From contig JANQWV010000028.1 of the NCBI GenBank assembly GCA_030729695.1, forward strand, positions 20,541 to 84,540: a stretch of DNA of 64,000 nt. Direction: 5' to 3'. The DNA is from Flavobacteriales bacterium. Lineage in GTDB: Bacteria > Bacteroidota > Bacteroidia > Flavobacteriales_D > Sanyastnellaceae. The translations under genes and the position numbers were made by a program. Positions 25,057 to 33,851 of the stretch are shown in pieces (positions within the stretch are counted from its first letter, which is position 1; each line of letters starts with the position of its first letter). The notes below the pieces were generated by a model. The model had not been told where the DNA came from. It made no database searches and saw nothing but the letters and a program-made list of their open reading frames with translations.

Positions 25057-25062
25057 AAGACC

Positions 25063-28000
25063 ATGTTTCCCCAACGAAGAGCACTTTTATTTTTTCTGAT
25101 TTTTCTGGCAGGATTGCCAGCGATTGTCTCTTCACAGATTTCTTTCATTCAGAACAAAGGCCAATGGCCTTCGCAAGTCAGATACAAAGCAGAAATTCCT
25201 GGAGGTTCGTTTTGGATTCAGTCTGAAGGGTTCGCTTATCAGCTCTTCGATTCAACTATTTTTAATCCGGATCATAAGCCCAATGTCCTGCCAGATTCTA
25301 CGGTTACGTTATTCTTCCTTCAACAATTGGAAAATGCAAGTTTGAATTTGGCCGAAGAACAAGACGATTTGCCAGGGTATTTCAATTATTATTTGGGGTC
25401 TGATTCAACGAAGTGGAGTTCACATGTGAAGCGTTTTCAAAACATCAATTTTCAGAATGTTTACGAAGGAATTAACCTGCGCTTATTGGGCAAATCGAAA
25501 TCCGTTAAATATCAATTTGAACTTCAACCACACGTCAATCCCAATCAGATCTCTTGGCATTACCACGATTCCTTGCGCTTGGAATTGGATACTTCTGGAA
25601 ACCTCATAACGCATCACGGGCATGGAAGAATTTATGAATCGAGACCCTTCGCTTTTCAATCGATAAACGGACATTTAATTGAAGTTAAATGTGATTATGT
25701 GTTGAATGGAAATCGACTTCAATTTGTGTTGGGAGAATACGATTCAAACTTCACGCTCATCATTGATCCTGAAATTTCATTCTCAACATTCATAGGTTCT
25801 TCAGCTAATAATTTCGGATTTACCGCATGTGATGATTTGAGCGGAAACTTGGTTTCAGGAGCGAGCGTATTCGCCAACAATTACCCAACAACCGCCAACG
25901 CTTATTCCACAACTTTTAATCCGACTGCGGGCAACTACTTTGATGTGGCAATTTCGAAATTCGATGCAACAGGATCAGCCCTTTTATACAGCACTTACCT
26001 GGGTGGACTTCATCAAGAAACTCCACACTCCGTTGTGGTAGATAACCTTGATCGCATTATCGTTTTTGGTGTAACCGGAAGTAGCGACTTCCCTACAACT
26101 TTGGGAACTTTCCAACCCTTATTCAGCGGTGGAGCTCCATTAATGATGACTACGTTTTTTACAAGTGGACATCCAGATGGATGTGATTTTTTCATTTCGA
26201 AATTCAATGCGAGCGGAACTTTAGCGGGGTCAACTTTTTTAGGTGACGCGTCGAACGATGGATTGAACTATGCCAATGAATTGTTTTACAATTACGGTGA
26301 TGCATTTCGAGGTGTGGTGAATGTCGACGCGAACAACAATATTTTCATTGGTTCTTGTGTACGGGGTAATGCTGATTTAGCCGGAGGGTCCATTCAAACG
26401 AATTACGGAGGAGGAGATAGCGACGGTTACATTGCGAAGTTTAATCCGAGCTTAAGCATGTTGTTGTGGTCTACATACATTGGTGGATCTGCGGCCGATG
26501 CCATCTATTCGTTAGAGTTCGCGAACGACGGTTCCATTCTCGTTGCCGGAGGAACCAAGAGTCAAAATTTCCCTTTCTGTTCAGGCGGAGAAGATTCCAA
26601 TTGGAACGGGGCAACAGACGGATTCATTCTAAAAATTGACCCTGTAAATTTCAATGTAACATCGGGAACGTTCGTCGGAACTGGAGAGTACGATCAGGTG
26701 TATTTCCTTCAAACAGATTTGAATGATAACATTTATTGTTTGGGACAAACAACAGGGAGCATGAGCATCACTCCTGGGCTATACGGACAACCCAACAGTG
26801 GGCAGTTCATTCGTAAGTACAACCCAACATTGAGCACGTTGAATTGGAGCACAACCATTGGAACAGGCAGCGGTGAGATTGATATTTCCCCTACTGCTTT
26901 TTTAGTAAGCGATTGCAACCAGATTTATTTCAGCGGTTGGGGTGGACATACCAATTCATTAACGTGTCCCGCATTGACATGCCTTGCGTACAACAGCACA
27001 ACAAATAACTTACCCATTACCGCAGATGCCTTTCAATCTACCACTGATGGCAGCGATTTCTATTTAGCTGTTTTGAATGCAGATGCTACGCAACTGGTTT
27101 ACGGTTCTTACCTCGGAGGAAGTTCTAGTGCGGAACACGTGGATGGTGGGACTTCGCGTTTCGATAAAAGCGGCTCTGTGTATCAAGCGGTCTGCGCGGG
27201 CTGTCAGAACAACGACGATTTTCCAACGACACCGGGAGCGTGGTCTTCCACCAACAACAGCTTCGGCTGTAACCTGGCAGTTTTCCGTTTCAATTTAGGG
27301 CAACTTGAAGCAATAGCCAATGTGCAAGGGCCTTCACAAATTTGTGTTGGAACCCCTGCGCAATTCACCAATGAAACCCAGAATGCTTCTGATTTTATTT
27401 GGAATTTCGGAGACGGACAAACCAGCACAGCCTTTCAGCCAAGTCACGTTTTCAATGCTGTTGGAAACGTAACGGTTTCTATGATTGCTTCCGACATTAA
27501 CGACTGCTATCTATCCGATACCGCAACTGTTAATCTTCAAATCATTGAATTTGTTCCGCCAACTATTGCTCCTGCAAACCCATTGTGTGTAGGAGAGTCC
27601 GTGACCTTGAATGCAAATGGTTCTGCAAATTTATTCTGGTTGAATAACGCCACGCTTTCCAACGTGAATGGAAATACAGCTGTGGCGACGCCTTTAAATT
27701 CGACAACCTATTACGTTTCTGATTTCAATGCGTGTGGAAGCGATACGGTTGGGGTTTATGTTAATGTGATTATTCCAATTGCTGAAGCAGGCCCAGATCA
27801 CACCATTTGCATTGGCGATTCACAACCGCTTACTGCATCGGGCGGTGCAAGTTATGTATGGCAGGTAAGTCCTTCATTAAGTTCATTGAATACCGCTGCC
27901 ACAGTAGCAACTCCAACAGAAGATGAGCAATTCTTCGTAATGGTTACAACTCCCGAAGGATGTATCGCCACCGATAGCTGTTATGTTTTTGTTGAACAAA

Positions 28001-28950
28001 CTGTTCCTGGAGGTGTGACTTATCCAACCATAGATTTGTGTTTGGGAGAAAGTGTTGTTTTGCAATCGGAAGAGGGACTCACCTATTCCTGGTCTCCTTC
28101 CGCTGGATTGAATTCAACCACAATTCAGAATCCGACTGCTTCACCAAGTAATTCAATTACCTATAACGTTGCTATTACCAATTCTTGCGGAGCAGGGAAT
28201 TCCGAAGTGTCAATCAATGTCATTGAATTGAATGTAGTAGCATCCGAAGGTGGAACTGTTTGTTTGGGCGATTTTTATCCTATTGAAGCAAATGGAGCTG
28301 ACTTTTATTCGTGGCTGCCATATAGCAGTGTTGTTGATGCATCTTCTAGTTCAACGTTAGCGAATGCACCGTTTTCGCAATGGATCACTGTAGTTGGAAC
28401 AGACGTGAACGGATGTGCAGATACCGATTCATTGTACATGAATATTCTTCAATTGCCAGAAGTTGATGCCGGTCCGGATCAGTACTTCGATTATCCAGGA
28501 AGCACAACCTTATTCGGAAATACATTCGGATTGAATTTTAACTGGTCTCCTTCTACAGGCTTGTCTTGCACAGACTGTGCTTATCCTGATGCAATGCCAT
28601 CAGAGCCCACCTGGTATTATCTGTCAACAATGAACAATACGGGTTGTGTGGGAATAGATTCGGTTTATGTTCGGCCGTATTTCCCAGTTTATGTCCCCAA
28701 TACCGTAACGCCGAACGGTGATGGCTTGAATGATGTTTTCTTAGTTGTTGGAGAAAATTTAACTGGATTTCATCTTCAAATTTTCGATCGTTGGGGAATC
28801 ATGATTTTTGAAACGAAGAATCCGAATGAGCCGTGGTTAGCGGGATACAAGGGGTATTTTGTTCCGAATGATGTCTATACTTGGAAACTAACGTTCGACT
28901 CGTTGGAAAGCAGACAGCAATTAATTGGACACGTAACTGTGATTCGTTAG
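25063..28950 (+). CDS. large secreted SBBP/PKD-repeat protein with T9SS type B (gliding-associated) sorting domain
   Basis: A 1295-residue exported protein. Start at ATG 25063 gives a signal peptide (MFPQRRALLFFLIFLAGLPAIVSSQ). The N-terminal ~230 residues (FIQNKGQWPSQVRYKAEIPGG) belong to the beta-rich domain often preceding SBBP repeats. A beta-propeller follows, with repeats of the type S-T-F/Y-I/L-G-G and FPTT-AY (~250-740). Next come a PKD domain (~746-826, with FIWNFGDGQTS) and several Ig-like repeats, each with a C-x-G-E/D-S/F start (CVGESVTL, CIGDSQPL, CLGESVVL, CLGDFYPI). The last ~87 residues (VPNTVTPNGDGLNDVF, IFDRWG) are the CHU_C type B sorting domain, which in other Bacteroidota depends on T9SS. 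No catalytic residues are seen; an adhesin or surface structural role is an inference. Confidence 0.88.
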   Translation: MFPQRRALLFFLIFLAGLPAIVSSQISFIQNKGQWPSQVRYKAEIPGGSFWIQSEGFAYQLFDSTIFNPDHKPNVLPDSTVTLFFLQQLENASLNLAEEQDDLPGYFNYYLGSDSTKWSSHVKRFQNINFQNVYEGINLRLLGKSKSVKYQFELQPHVNPNQISWHYHDSLRLELDTSGNLITHHGHGRIYESRPFAFQSINGHLIEVKCDYVLNGNRLQFVLGEYDSNFTLIIDPEISFSTFIGSSANNFGFTACDDLSGNLVSGASVFANNYPTTANAYSTTFNPTAGNYFDVAISKFDATGSALLYSTYLGGLHQETPHSVVVDNLDRIIVFGVTGSSDFPTTLGTFQPLFSGGAPLMMTTFFTSGHPDGCDFFISKFNASGTLAGSTFLGDASNDGLNYANELFYNYGDAFRGVVNVDANNNIFIGSCVRGNADLAGGSIQTNYGGGDSDGYIAKFNPSLSMLLWSTYIGGSAADAIYSLEFANDGSILVAGGTKSQNFPFCSGGEDSNWNGATDGFILKIDPVNFNVTSGTFVGTGEYDQVYFLQTDLNDNIYCLGQTTGSMSITPGLYGQPNSGQFIRKYNPTLSTLNWSTTIGTGSGEIDISPTAFLVSDCNQIYFSGWGGHTNSLTCPALTCLAYNSTTNNLPITADAFQSTTDGSDFYLAVLNADATQLVYGSYLGGSSSAEHVDGGTSRFDKSGSVYQAVCAGCQNNDDFPTTPGAWSSTNNSFGCNLAVFRFNLGQLEAIANVQGPSQICVGTPAQFTNETQNASDFIWNFGDGQTSTAFQPSHVFNAVGNVTVSMIASDINDCYLSDTATVNLQIIEFVPPTIAPANPLCVGESVTLNANGSANLFWLNNATLSNVNGNTAVATPLNSTTYYVSDFNACGSDTVGVYVNVIIPIAEAGPDHTICIGDSQPLTASGGASYVWQVSPSLSSLNTAATVATPTEDEQFFVMVTTPEGCIATDSCYVFVEQTVPGGVTYPTIDLCLGESVVLQSEEGLTYSWSPSAGLNSTTIQNPTASPSNSITYNVAITNSCGAGNSEVSINVIELNVVASEGGTVCLGDFYPIEANGADFYSWLPYSSVVDASSSSTLANAPFSQWITVVGTDVNGCADTDSLYMNILQLPEVDAGPDQYFDYPGSTTLFGNTFGLNFNWSPSTGLSCTDCAYPDAMPSEPTWYYLSTMNNTGCVGIDSVYVRPYFPVYVPNTVTPNGDGLNDVFLVVGENLTGFHLQIFDRWGIMIFETKNPNEPWLAGYKGYFVPNDVYTWKLTFDSLESRQQLIGHVTVIR

Positions 28951-28962
28951 TGGCTTTTGGAA

Positions 28963-28970
28963 TAAATTCG
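28963..28970 (+). promoter_or_regulatory. weak -7-like box (enoyl-CoA hydratase gene)
   Basis: TAAATTCG, one base from TAnnTTTG, 15 nt before the ATG at 28986. No -33 element was recognised, so this is weak. Confidence 0.25.
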
Positions 28971-28985
28971 CGGAAACAATTTACC

Positions 28986-29768
28986 ATGTCATTTCAATTT
29001 TTACTTCTTGAAAACATTGGTGCAACACGCATCATTACCATAAACAGACCCGATCAAATGAATGCCTTGAACAAGGCAACCATTGAAGAGCTTCACACCG
29101 CTTTTGCAGATGCTGAAGCAGATGAAAACGTTCGCGCAATTGTGTTAACTGGCGCAGGAGAGAAAGCTTTCGTAGCGGGTGCAGACATTAAGGAATTCGC
29201 AAGTTTTTCTGTTGAACAAGGAAAGGAACTTTCGTTGTTGGGACATGAACAATTATTCAATTTCGTAGAGCGTTTGAACACTCCCGTAATTGCTGCCGTA
29301 AACGGATATGCATTCGGAGGTGGTTTAGAATTGGCCATGAGCTGTCACATGCGTGTGGCCTCTTCGAATGCAGTCATGGGATTGCCTGAAGTTTCTTTGG
29401 GTGTCATTCCCGGATACGGCGGAACACAGCGTTTGCCACGATTGGTTGGAAGAGGAAAGGCAACCGAGTTAATCGTTACCGCAGGAAGACTATCAGCAGC
29501 AGACGCATTACAGTGGGGATTGGTAAACCACGTTGTGGAATTGGAAGCATTGATGCAGTTCACGACTGATCTCGCTGGGAAAATTGAGAAACTTTCTCCG
29601 TCAGCGATTTCAAGCGCATTGCGCGCAGTGCAGGCGGGATTTGATAGTGAAGCTATCGGATTGAAATCGGAAGCTGAAGAGTTCGGAAAATGTTTTGGAA
29701 CTGAAGATTTCAAGGAAGGGACAACGGCTTTCATGGAAAAACGCAAACCAACTTTCACAGGTAAATAA
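28986..29768 (+). CDS. enoyl-CoA hydratase / crotonase-family protein
   Basis: A 260-residue crotonase-fold enzyme. The oxyanion-hole and CoA motifs ([25 protein letters not shown]) and the second-glutamate motif ([23 protein letters not shown]) are all present. Both catalytic glutamates of true hydratases are retained (in GGGLELA and PEVSLG), which favours enoyl-CoA hydratase or 3-hydroxybutyryl-CoA dehydratase over isomerase or hydrolase members. The start is set at ATG 28986 ([12 protein letters not shown]); a longer reading from 28881 overlaps the preceding gene. The stop codon shares one base with the dut ATG (TAATG). Confidence 0.88.
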   Translation: MSFQFLLLENIGATRIITINRPDQMNALNKATIEELHTAFADAEADENVRAIVLTGAGEKAFVAGADIKEFASFSVEQGKELSLLGHEQLFNFVERLNTPVIAAVNGYAFGGGLELAMSCHMRVASSNAVMGLPEVSLGVIPGYGGTQRLPRLVGRGKATELIVTAGRLSAADALQWGLVNHVVELEALMQFTTDLAGKIEKLSPSAISSALRAVQAGFDSEAIGLKSEAEEFGKCFGTEDFKEGTTAFMEKRKPTFTGK

Positions 29769-30202
29769 TGAAAGTAGCCTTAATAAATAAATCGAAGTAT
29801 CCAGCTCCAGCCTACGCTACGGCGCATGCAGCGGGATTAGATCTTCGCGCGAATATTGAAGAATCCATTGAATTGAAATCACTCGAAAGAGTGTTGGTTC
29901 CAACCGGATTGTTCATGGAATTGCCTGTTGGTGTTGAAGCGCAAATTCGTCCGCGAAGTGGCCTTGCATTCAAGAACGGAATTACGGTGTTAAATACTCC
30001 TGGAACCATTGATGCCGATTACCGCGGAGAGATCAAAGTTTTATTGGTCAATTTGTCGAATGAACCTTTCTCTATTGAGCCTGGCGAGCGCATTGCGCAA
30101 ATGGTTGTAGCCAAGCACGAACAAGTAGAATGGGTAGAGCAAGATTCGCTTTCGGAAAGTGAAAGAGGTGCAGGCGGATTCGGCAGCACAGGCGTGAAAT
30201 AA
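29768..30202 (+). CDS. dut: dUTP diphosphatase
   Basis: A 144-residue trimeric dUTPase that hydrolyses dUTP to dUMP, keeping uracil out of DNA and feeding dTMP synthesis. The five family motifs can be followed: [15 protein letters not shown], the uridine-binding hairpin [27 protein letters not shown], and the C-terminal glycine-rich flap [10 protein letters not shown]. Length is normal. The start codon overlaps the stop of the enoyl-CoA hydratase gene, and a strong terminator follows 34 nt after its stop. Confidence 0.96.
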   Translation: MKVALINKSKYPAPAYATAHAAGLDLRANIEESIELKSLERVLVPTGLFMELPVGVEAQIRPRSGLAFKNGITVLNTPGTIDADYRGEIKVLLVNLSNEPFSIEPGERIAQMVVAKHEQVEWVEQDSLSESERGAGGFGSTGVK

Positions 30203-30236
30203 TTCATTCAATTTCAAATGTTCATTACTTCGTAGG

Positions 30237-30262
30237 AAGGCCGAAAAGATTTCGGCCTTTTT
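30237..30262 (+). terminator. rho-independent terminator after dut
   Basis: A perfect 10-bp stem (AAGGCCGAAA / TTTCGGCCTT, 30237-30246 and 30250-30259) with a 3-nt loop is followed by a short T run ending at 30262. It closes the enoyl-CoA hydratase-dut unit and separates it from the nucleotidyltransferase operon starting at 30296. Confidence 0.85.
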
Positions 30263-30295
30263 GCTTTCTTTTGTTAGAAAGAATATTCAGAAGAA

Positions 30296-31297
30296 ATGAG
30301 AATTGTTATTCCAATGGCGGGTATGGGAAAGCGTTTGCGCCCGCATACCCTCGTAACTCCGAAACCCCTCGTGCGCATTGCAGAGAAGCCTATTGTTCAG
30401 CGATTGGTAGAGGATATTGTTTCTATTCAAACCGAAAAAGTTGAAGAGATTGCATTCATTATCGGTCGATTCGGAAAGGAAGTTGAGAATAATCTTGTTG
30501 CCTTAGCAGAACAGCTAGGCGCTAAAGGAACCATACATTACCAAGACGAAGCATTGGGAACAGCACACGCGATTCTCTGCGCAGAGTCTGCGCTGCAAGG
30601 TCCCGTTACTGTGGCTTTCGCAGATACACTTTTTCGTGCCGACTTCAAATTAGATCCAAACGCAGACGGTGTTTTGTGGGTGAAGAAAATTGAAGATCCA
30701 CGTCAGTTTGGTGTTGTTGAATTGAATGCCGAAGGCACCATTGTTTCCTTCCAAGAAAAACCACAAGAGTTCGTTTCAGATTTAGCCATGATTGGAATTT
30801 ATTATTTCAAAGACGGCGAATGGTTGAAACGTGAACTTCGATATTTGTTAGACAACAACATCATGAACGGAGGCGAATACCAATTGCCAGACGCCATGCG
30901 CAACATGATGAAGCAAGGAGCCAAGTTTGTTCCGGGTGAAGTGAACGAGTGGATGGATTGCGGAAATAAGGCTGCAGTAGTGGAAACGATGGCTTCCGTT
31001 GTTTCAAGACTTCCGCAAAATCACAACGTGAAGTTGGAAGGGGATTCGAAAATTATTGAGCCTTGTTATTTCGGGAATAATGTCGTCCTTCACAATTCTA
31101 CAGTTGGTCCAAACGTTAGCATTGCCAGCAACGTTTCCATCACAAATTCAACACTTGAAAACACGTCCATTGAATCCAATTCAAAAGTTGAGAACTGTCA
31201 GCTTAAAAATTCATTGGTCGATGAGTATTGTCAAGTCATAGGAGTGAAGGGAGTGCTTGATTTGGGTTCTTACAATTCCATTCAAAACAATGACTAA
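30296..31297 (+). CDS. sugar-phosphate nucleotidyltransferase with left-handed beta-helix tail
   Basis: A 333-residue protein. The N-terminal two-thirds is a nucleotidyltransferase with the signature PMAGMGKRLRPHTLVTPKPLVRI, where G-x-G-x-R-L-x-P and the K of TPKPL bind the nucleotide and sugar phosphate. The middle has FADTLF, GVVELNAEGTIVSFQEKP and MNGGEYQLPDA. The C-terminal ~90 residues carry hexapeptide-like turns (NNVVLHNSTVGPNVSIASNVSITNSTLENTSIESN) of a left-handed beta-helix. It probably makes a dTDP- or UDP-activated hexose; glucose-1-phosphate thymidylyl- or uridylyltransferase are both possible. Its stop overlaps the start of the TPR lipoprotein gene by 8 nt. Confidence 0.85.
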   Translation: MRIVIPMAGMGKRLRPHTLVTPKPLVRIAEKPIVQRLVEDIVSIQTEKVEEIAFIIGRFGKEVENNLVALAEQLGAKGTIHYQDEALGTAHAILCAESALQGPVTVAFADTLFRADFKLDPNADGVLWVKKIEDPRQFGVVELNAEGTIVSFQEKPQEFVSDLAMIGIYYFKDGEWLKRELRYLLDNNIMNGGEYQLPDAMRNMMKQGAKFVPGEVNEWMDCGNKAAVVETMASVVSRLPQNHNVKLEGDSKIIEPCYFGNNVVLHNSTVGPNVSIASNVSITNSTLENTSIESNSKVENCQLKNSLVDEYCQVIGVKGVLDLGSYNSIQNND

Positions 31298-32987
31298 CAA
31301 AATTCTTCTTTTTTTCTCTTTGGTTGTTCTCGCTTCATGCGGTAAAACAAAACCGACTGCAGTTACAGACGAAAATCACGCGAAGTTTCAGCAGTATTTT
31401 TATCAGGGGGAAAAAGCGAAGATGGCAGGCAATTTTGAGATTGCAATCAACTACTTCAACACCGCATTGAAATACGAAGAGGTGAGTGCTGCTCATTATG
31501 AAATTTCAAAATTGTGTTCACAGCTTCCCAAGTTTGAAAAAATGGGAAAAGAGCACATCGAACGCGCAGTGGAGATGGAACCTACCAATTCTTGGTATTT
31601 GAAGGATTTAGGATACTATGAAATTTATTCAGGTGACATCAAAGAAGGAATCAAGCATTTCGATTTAGCCGTGAAGTACAGCTCGAATCCGGTGCCGGTT
31701 TTGAATGAGTATCTAAATGTTATTGGCAACTACGATATGAATCAAGCTGCCAGTGTGCTCGCTCAAATCGCGGCCATTCAAGGGGAAGATGAGGATGTGG
31801 CCCGCAAGCGTTTTGAACTTTTAAGTGCGCAAGGCAAATTTAAAGAAGCGGGAAAGGTCTTAGAAGATTTCGAGAGTAAGAACAAAGTAGAAGATGCGTA
31901 TTATTTCTATTTGTTAGATTTTTATCGTGAGAATAAGATGAGTGAAGAAGCTTCAAAATGGCTGAAGCACATGAAGGAAGTTATTCCTAACAATGGAAAA
32001 TTACTTCTAGAAGAAAGTGGTGAGTTGGCCAATTCGGGTCAGGATGCAAAGAGCTATGAGGTTCTGAAAAAATCAATCAAATCAGGAGATTTGGCCTGGT
32101 ACGATGCAGTGGATATTCTAAAAAAGTATGAAGAACGTGCAGCGCAGGACGAAAAATTCTTAAAGCCTCTTTGGGAAATTTTCGACCTTACGTTCAATCA
32201 GTTTAAATCGGAATATCAGTGCTTGGTTCAATTGTCTTTTGTTGCGAATCATCAAAATAATTTTGTTCGTCAAGAGGAAATGTTAAAGCTGGCCATTGAC
32301 TTAAACAAAAGTGATTTGTTGGTGTGGCAGTTCTTACTAGAGAACCAAAAGGCACTGCGCAAGTGGAATGAATTAGTGAAATATGCAAATGAAGCATTGG
32401 AGCTTTATCCGACCGATGCTGAAGTGTATTACTATGGCGGTTTGGGTTATCTCAAATTACAAGATTACACGAAGTCTTTGGAATTGCTCTTGACGGGAAG
32501 AGATTTGGTAATAGAAGATCCAGAACTTCTTTCTCAGTTTTATTCTTCGCTGGGAAGTGTTTACTTCAAGACAGACAATTGGACAGAATGCCAGAAGTCG
32601 TTTGAGCAGGCATTGATTCAAAATCCAGATAATGCTACAGGGCTTAACAATTACGCGTATTATCTCGCTTTGAAAAAAGTGCAGTTGGATAAGGCCTTGG
32701 GTATTATTCAATATGCCGTTTCTATGCAACCCAACAACGCTATTTACTTAGACACATTTGGATTTGTATTGTTTCAAAAGAAACAATATCAGAATGCGTT
32801 GGTGCAACTCGAAATTGCTGCAGGAATACTGAAAACAGATCAAGAGATTTGGGAACATTTGGGCGATACCTATTTCATGTTAGGCAACGAAGCGAAAGCG
32901 CTAGAATGCTGGAACAAAGCGTTGACTTTGAATCCAGCTCATTCGAAATTGAAAGAAAAAATTAACCAAAAGAAATTCATTGAATAA
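31290..32987 (+). CDS. TPR-repeat lipoprotein
   Basis: A 565-residue lipoprotein. Start at ATG 31290, which overlaps the previous stop within ATGACTAA; this gives MTNKILLFFSLVVLASC with a lipobox cysteine. The mature protein is a string of tetratricopeptide repeats (GNFEIAINYFNTALKYEE, DAEVYYYGGLGYLKLQDYTKSLELL, NATGLNNYAYYLALKKVQLDKALGIIQYAVSMQP, EIWEHLGDTYFMLGNEAKALECWNKALTLNP). TPRs act as protein-protein scaffolds. It sits between a sugar nucleotidyltransferase and a DUF4292 lipoprotein, a neighbourhood common in flavobacteria and suggestive of envelope or peptidoglycan work. The exact function is not established. Confidence 0.88.
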   Translation: MTNKILLFFSLVVLASCGKTKPTAVTDENHAKFQQYFYQGEKAKMAGNFEIAINYFNTALKYEEVSAAHYEISKLCSQLPKFEKMGKEHIERAVEMEPTNSWYLKDLGYYEIYSGDIKEGIKHFDLAVKYSSNPVPVLNEYLNVIGNYDMNQAASVLAQIAAIQGEDEDVARKRFELLSAQGKFKEAGKVLEDFESKNKVEDAYYFYLLDFYRENKMSEEASKWLKHMKEVIPNNGKLLLEESGELANSGQDAKSYEVLKKSIKSGDLAWYDAVDILKKYEERAAQDEKFLKPLWEIFDLTFNQFKSEYQCLVQLSFVANHQNNFVRQEEMLKLAIDLNKSDLLVWQFLLENQKALRKWNELVKYANEALELYPTDAEVYYYGGLGYLKLQDYTKSLELLLTGRDLVIEDPELLSQFYSSLGSVYFKTDNWTECQKSFEQALIQNPDNATGLNNYAYYLALKKVQLDKALGIIQYAVSMQPNNAIYLDTFGFVLFQKKQYQNALVQLEIAAGILKTDQEIWEHLGDTYFMLGNEAKALECWNKALTLNPAHSKLKEKINQKKFIE

Positions 32988-33849
32988 GTATCTCATCATA
33001 CTCCTTATCCCATTTCTCTTCGCCTGCAAAAGCAAAGAGGTTGTTGTTACACAAGAACCGCTGAAGGAAAGAACGCAAGCTTTTTTGACTAGAAATATCG
33101 AGAAGAATAAATTCGAATTTGATTGGTTGGGAATGAAGCTCGACGCTGAATTTACAAGCGGAGAAGAGCAGCAAGGATTCAAGGCCACTGTTCGCATGCG
33201 TAAGGACAGCGCAGTATCTGTAAGCGTGAGTCCGGCATTGGGTATTGAGGTGTTGCGACTTTTGGTTGATAAGGATAGTTTGAAAATGGTTTCTGACATT
33301 CCTGGAGATAAGTATGTTTTCTTGGGCTCTGTGAATCAGTTGACAGAACTAGCAAAGATTGACTTGGATCTATCTACGCTTCAAGATTTATTAATCGGAA
33401 ACCCAATTGGTTTAAGCCGCGAGGAAGGTCGTATGAAAAGTGGAATTGAGAAACTTGACGTTGAATATTACACCCTTGTATCTCGTATGTCTCGACGTGT
33501 TAGGAGAGCGTCGGAGGATCAAGATTCATTGACAAATCGCGATGGACGAAGAGTTCCCAAAAGGTTGGAAGATAACGATTGGATTTCTTCCAAATTCTGG
33601 ATTGAATCGGATTTGTACAAAGTGGTGAAATGTGAGTTGACCGATATACGCACGAAAAGAATGGTGCAGATTAACTATTCTGAGTTCGATGAAGAAGATC
33701 CTTCGCATTATCCGCATAAGTGCAACATTCAAATCGATGATGTGAAAGGAAAGACAGCACTCGATTTTAAAATTGTTCGATTGAACACACAGAATCATTA
33801 CGATTTTTCGTTCGACTACGATAAGGACTATCCAATCAAAAGGAAATAG
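32980..33849 (+). CDS. DUF4292 lipoprotein
   Basis: A 289-residue lipoprotein (NKYLIILLIPFLFAC lipobox) of the DUF4292 family, recognised by FDWLGMKLDAEF, RMRKDSAVSVSVSPALGIEVLRLLVDKDSLKMV and LQDLLIGNPIGL. The family resembles LolA/LolB-like beta-folds, but a lipid-carrier role here is only a suggestion. The start is a TTG at 32980, used because no ATG precedes the signal sequence and the reading overlaps the TPR gene stop by 8 nt, as with its neighbours. The EnvC-like gene follows after 2 nt. Confidence 0.82.
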   Translation: MNKYLIILLIPFLFACKSKEVVVTQEPLKERTQAFLTRNIEKNKFEFDWLGMKLDAEFTSGEEQQGFKATVRMRKDSAVSVSVSPALGIEVLRLLVDKDSLKMVSDIPGDKYVFLGSVNQLTELAKIDLDLSTLQDLLIGNPIGLSREEGRMKSGIEKLDVEYYTLVSRMSRRVRRASEDQDSLTNRDGRRVPKRLEDNDWISSKFWIESDLYKVVKCELTDIRTKRMVQINYSEFDEEDPSHYPHKCNIQIDDVKGKTALDFKIVRLNTQNHYDFSFDYDKDYPIKRK

Positions 33850-33851
33850 GA

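Noticed and set aside
25015-25062. TTG start for the type B T9SS cargo
   Set aside because: The -7 box at 25049-25056 lies after it, and ATG 25063 gives a proper signal peptide.
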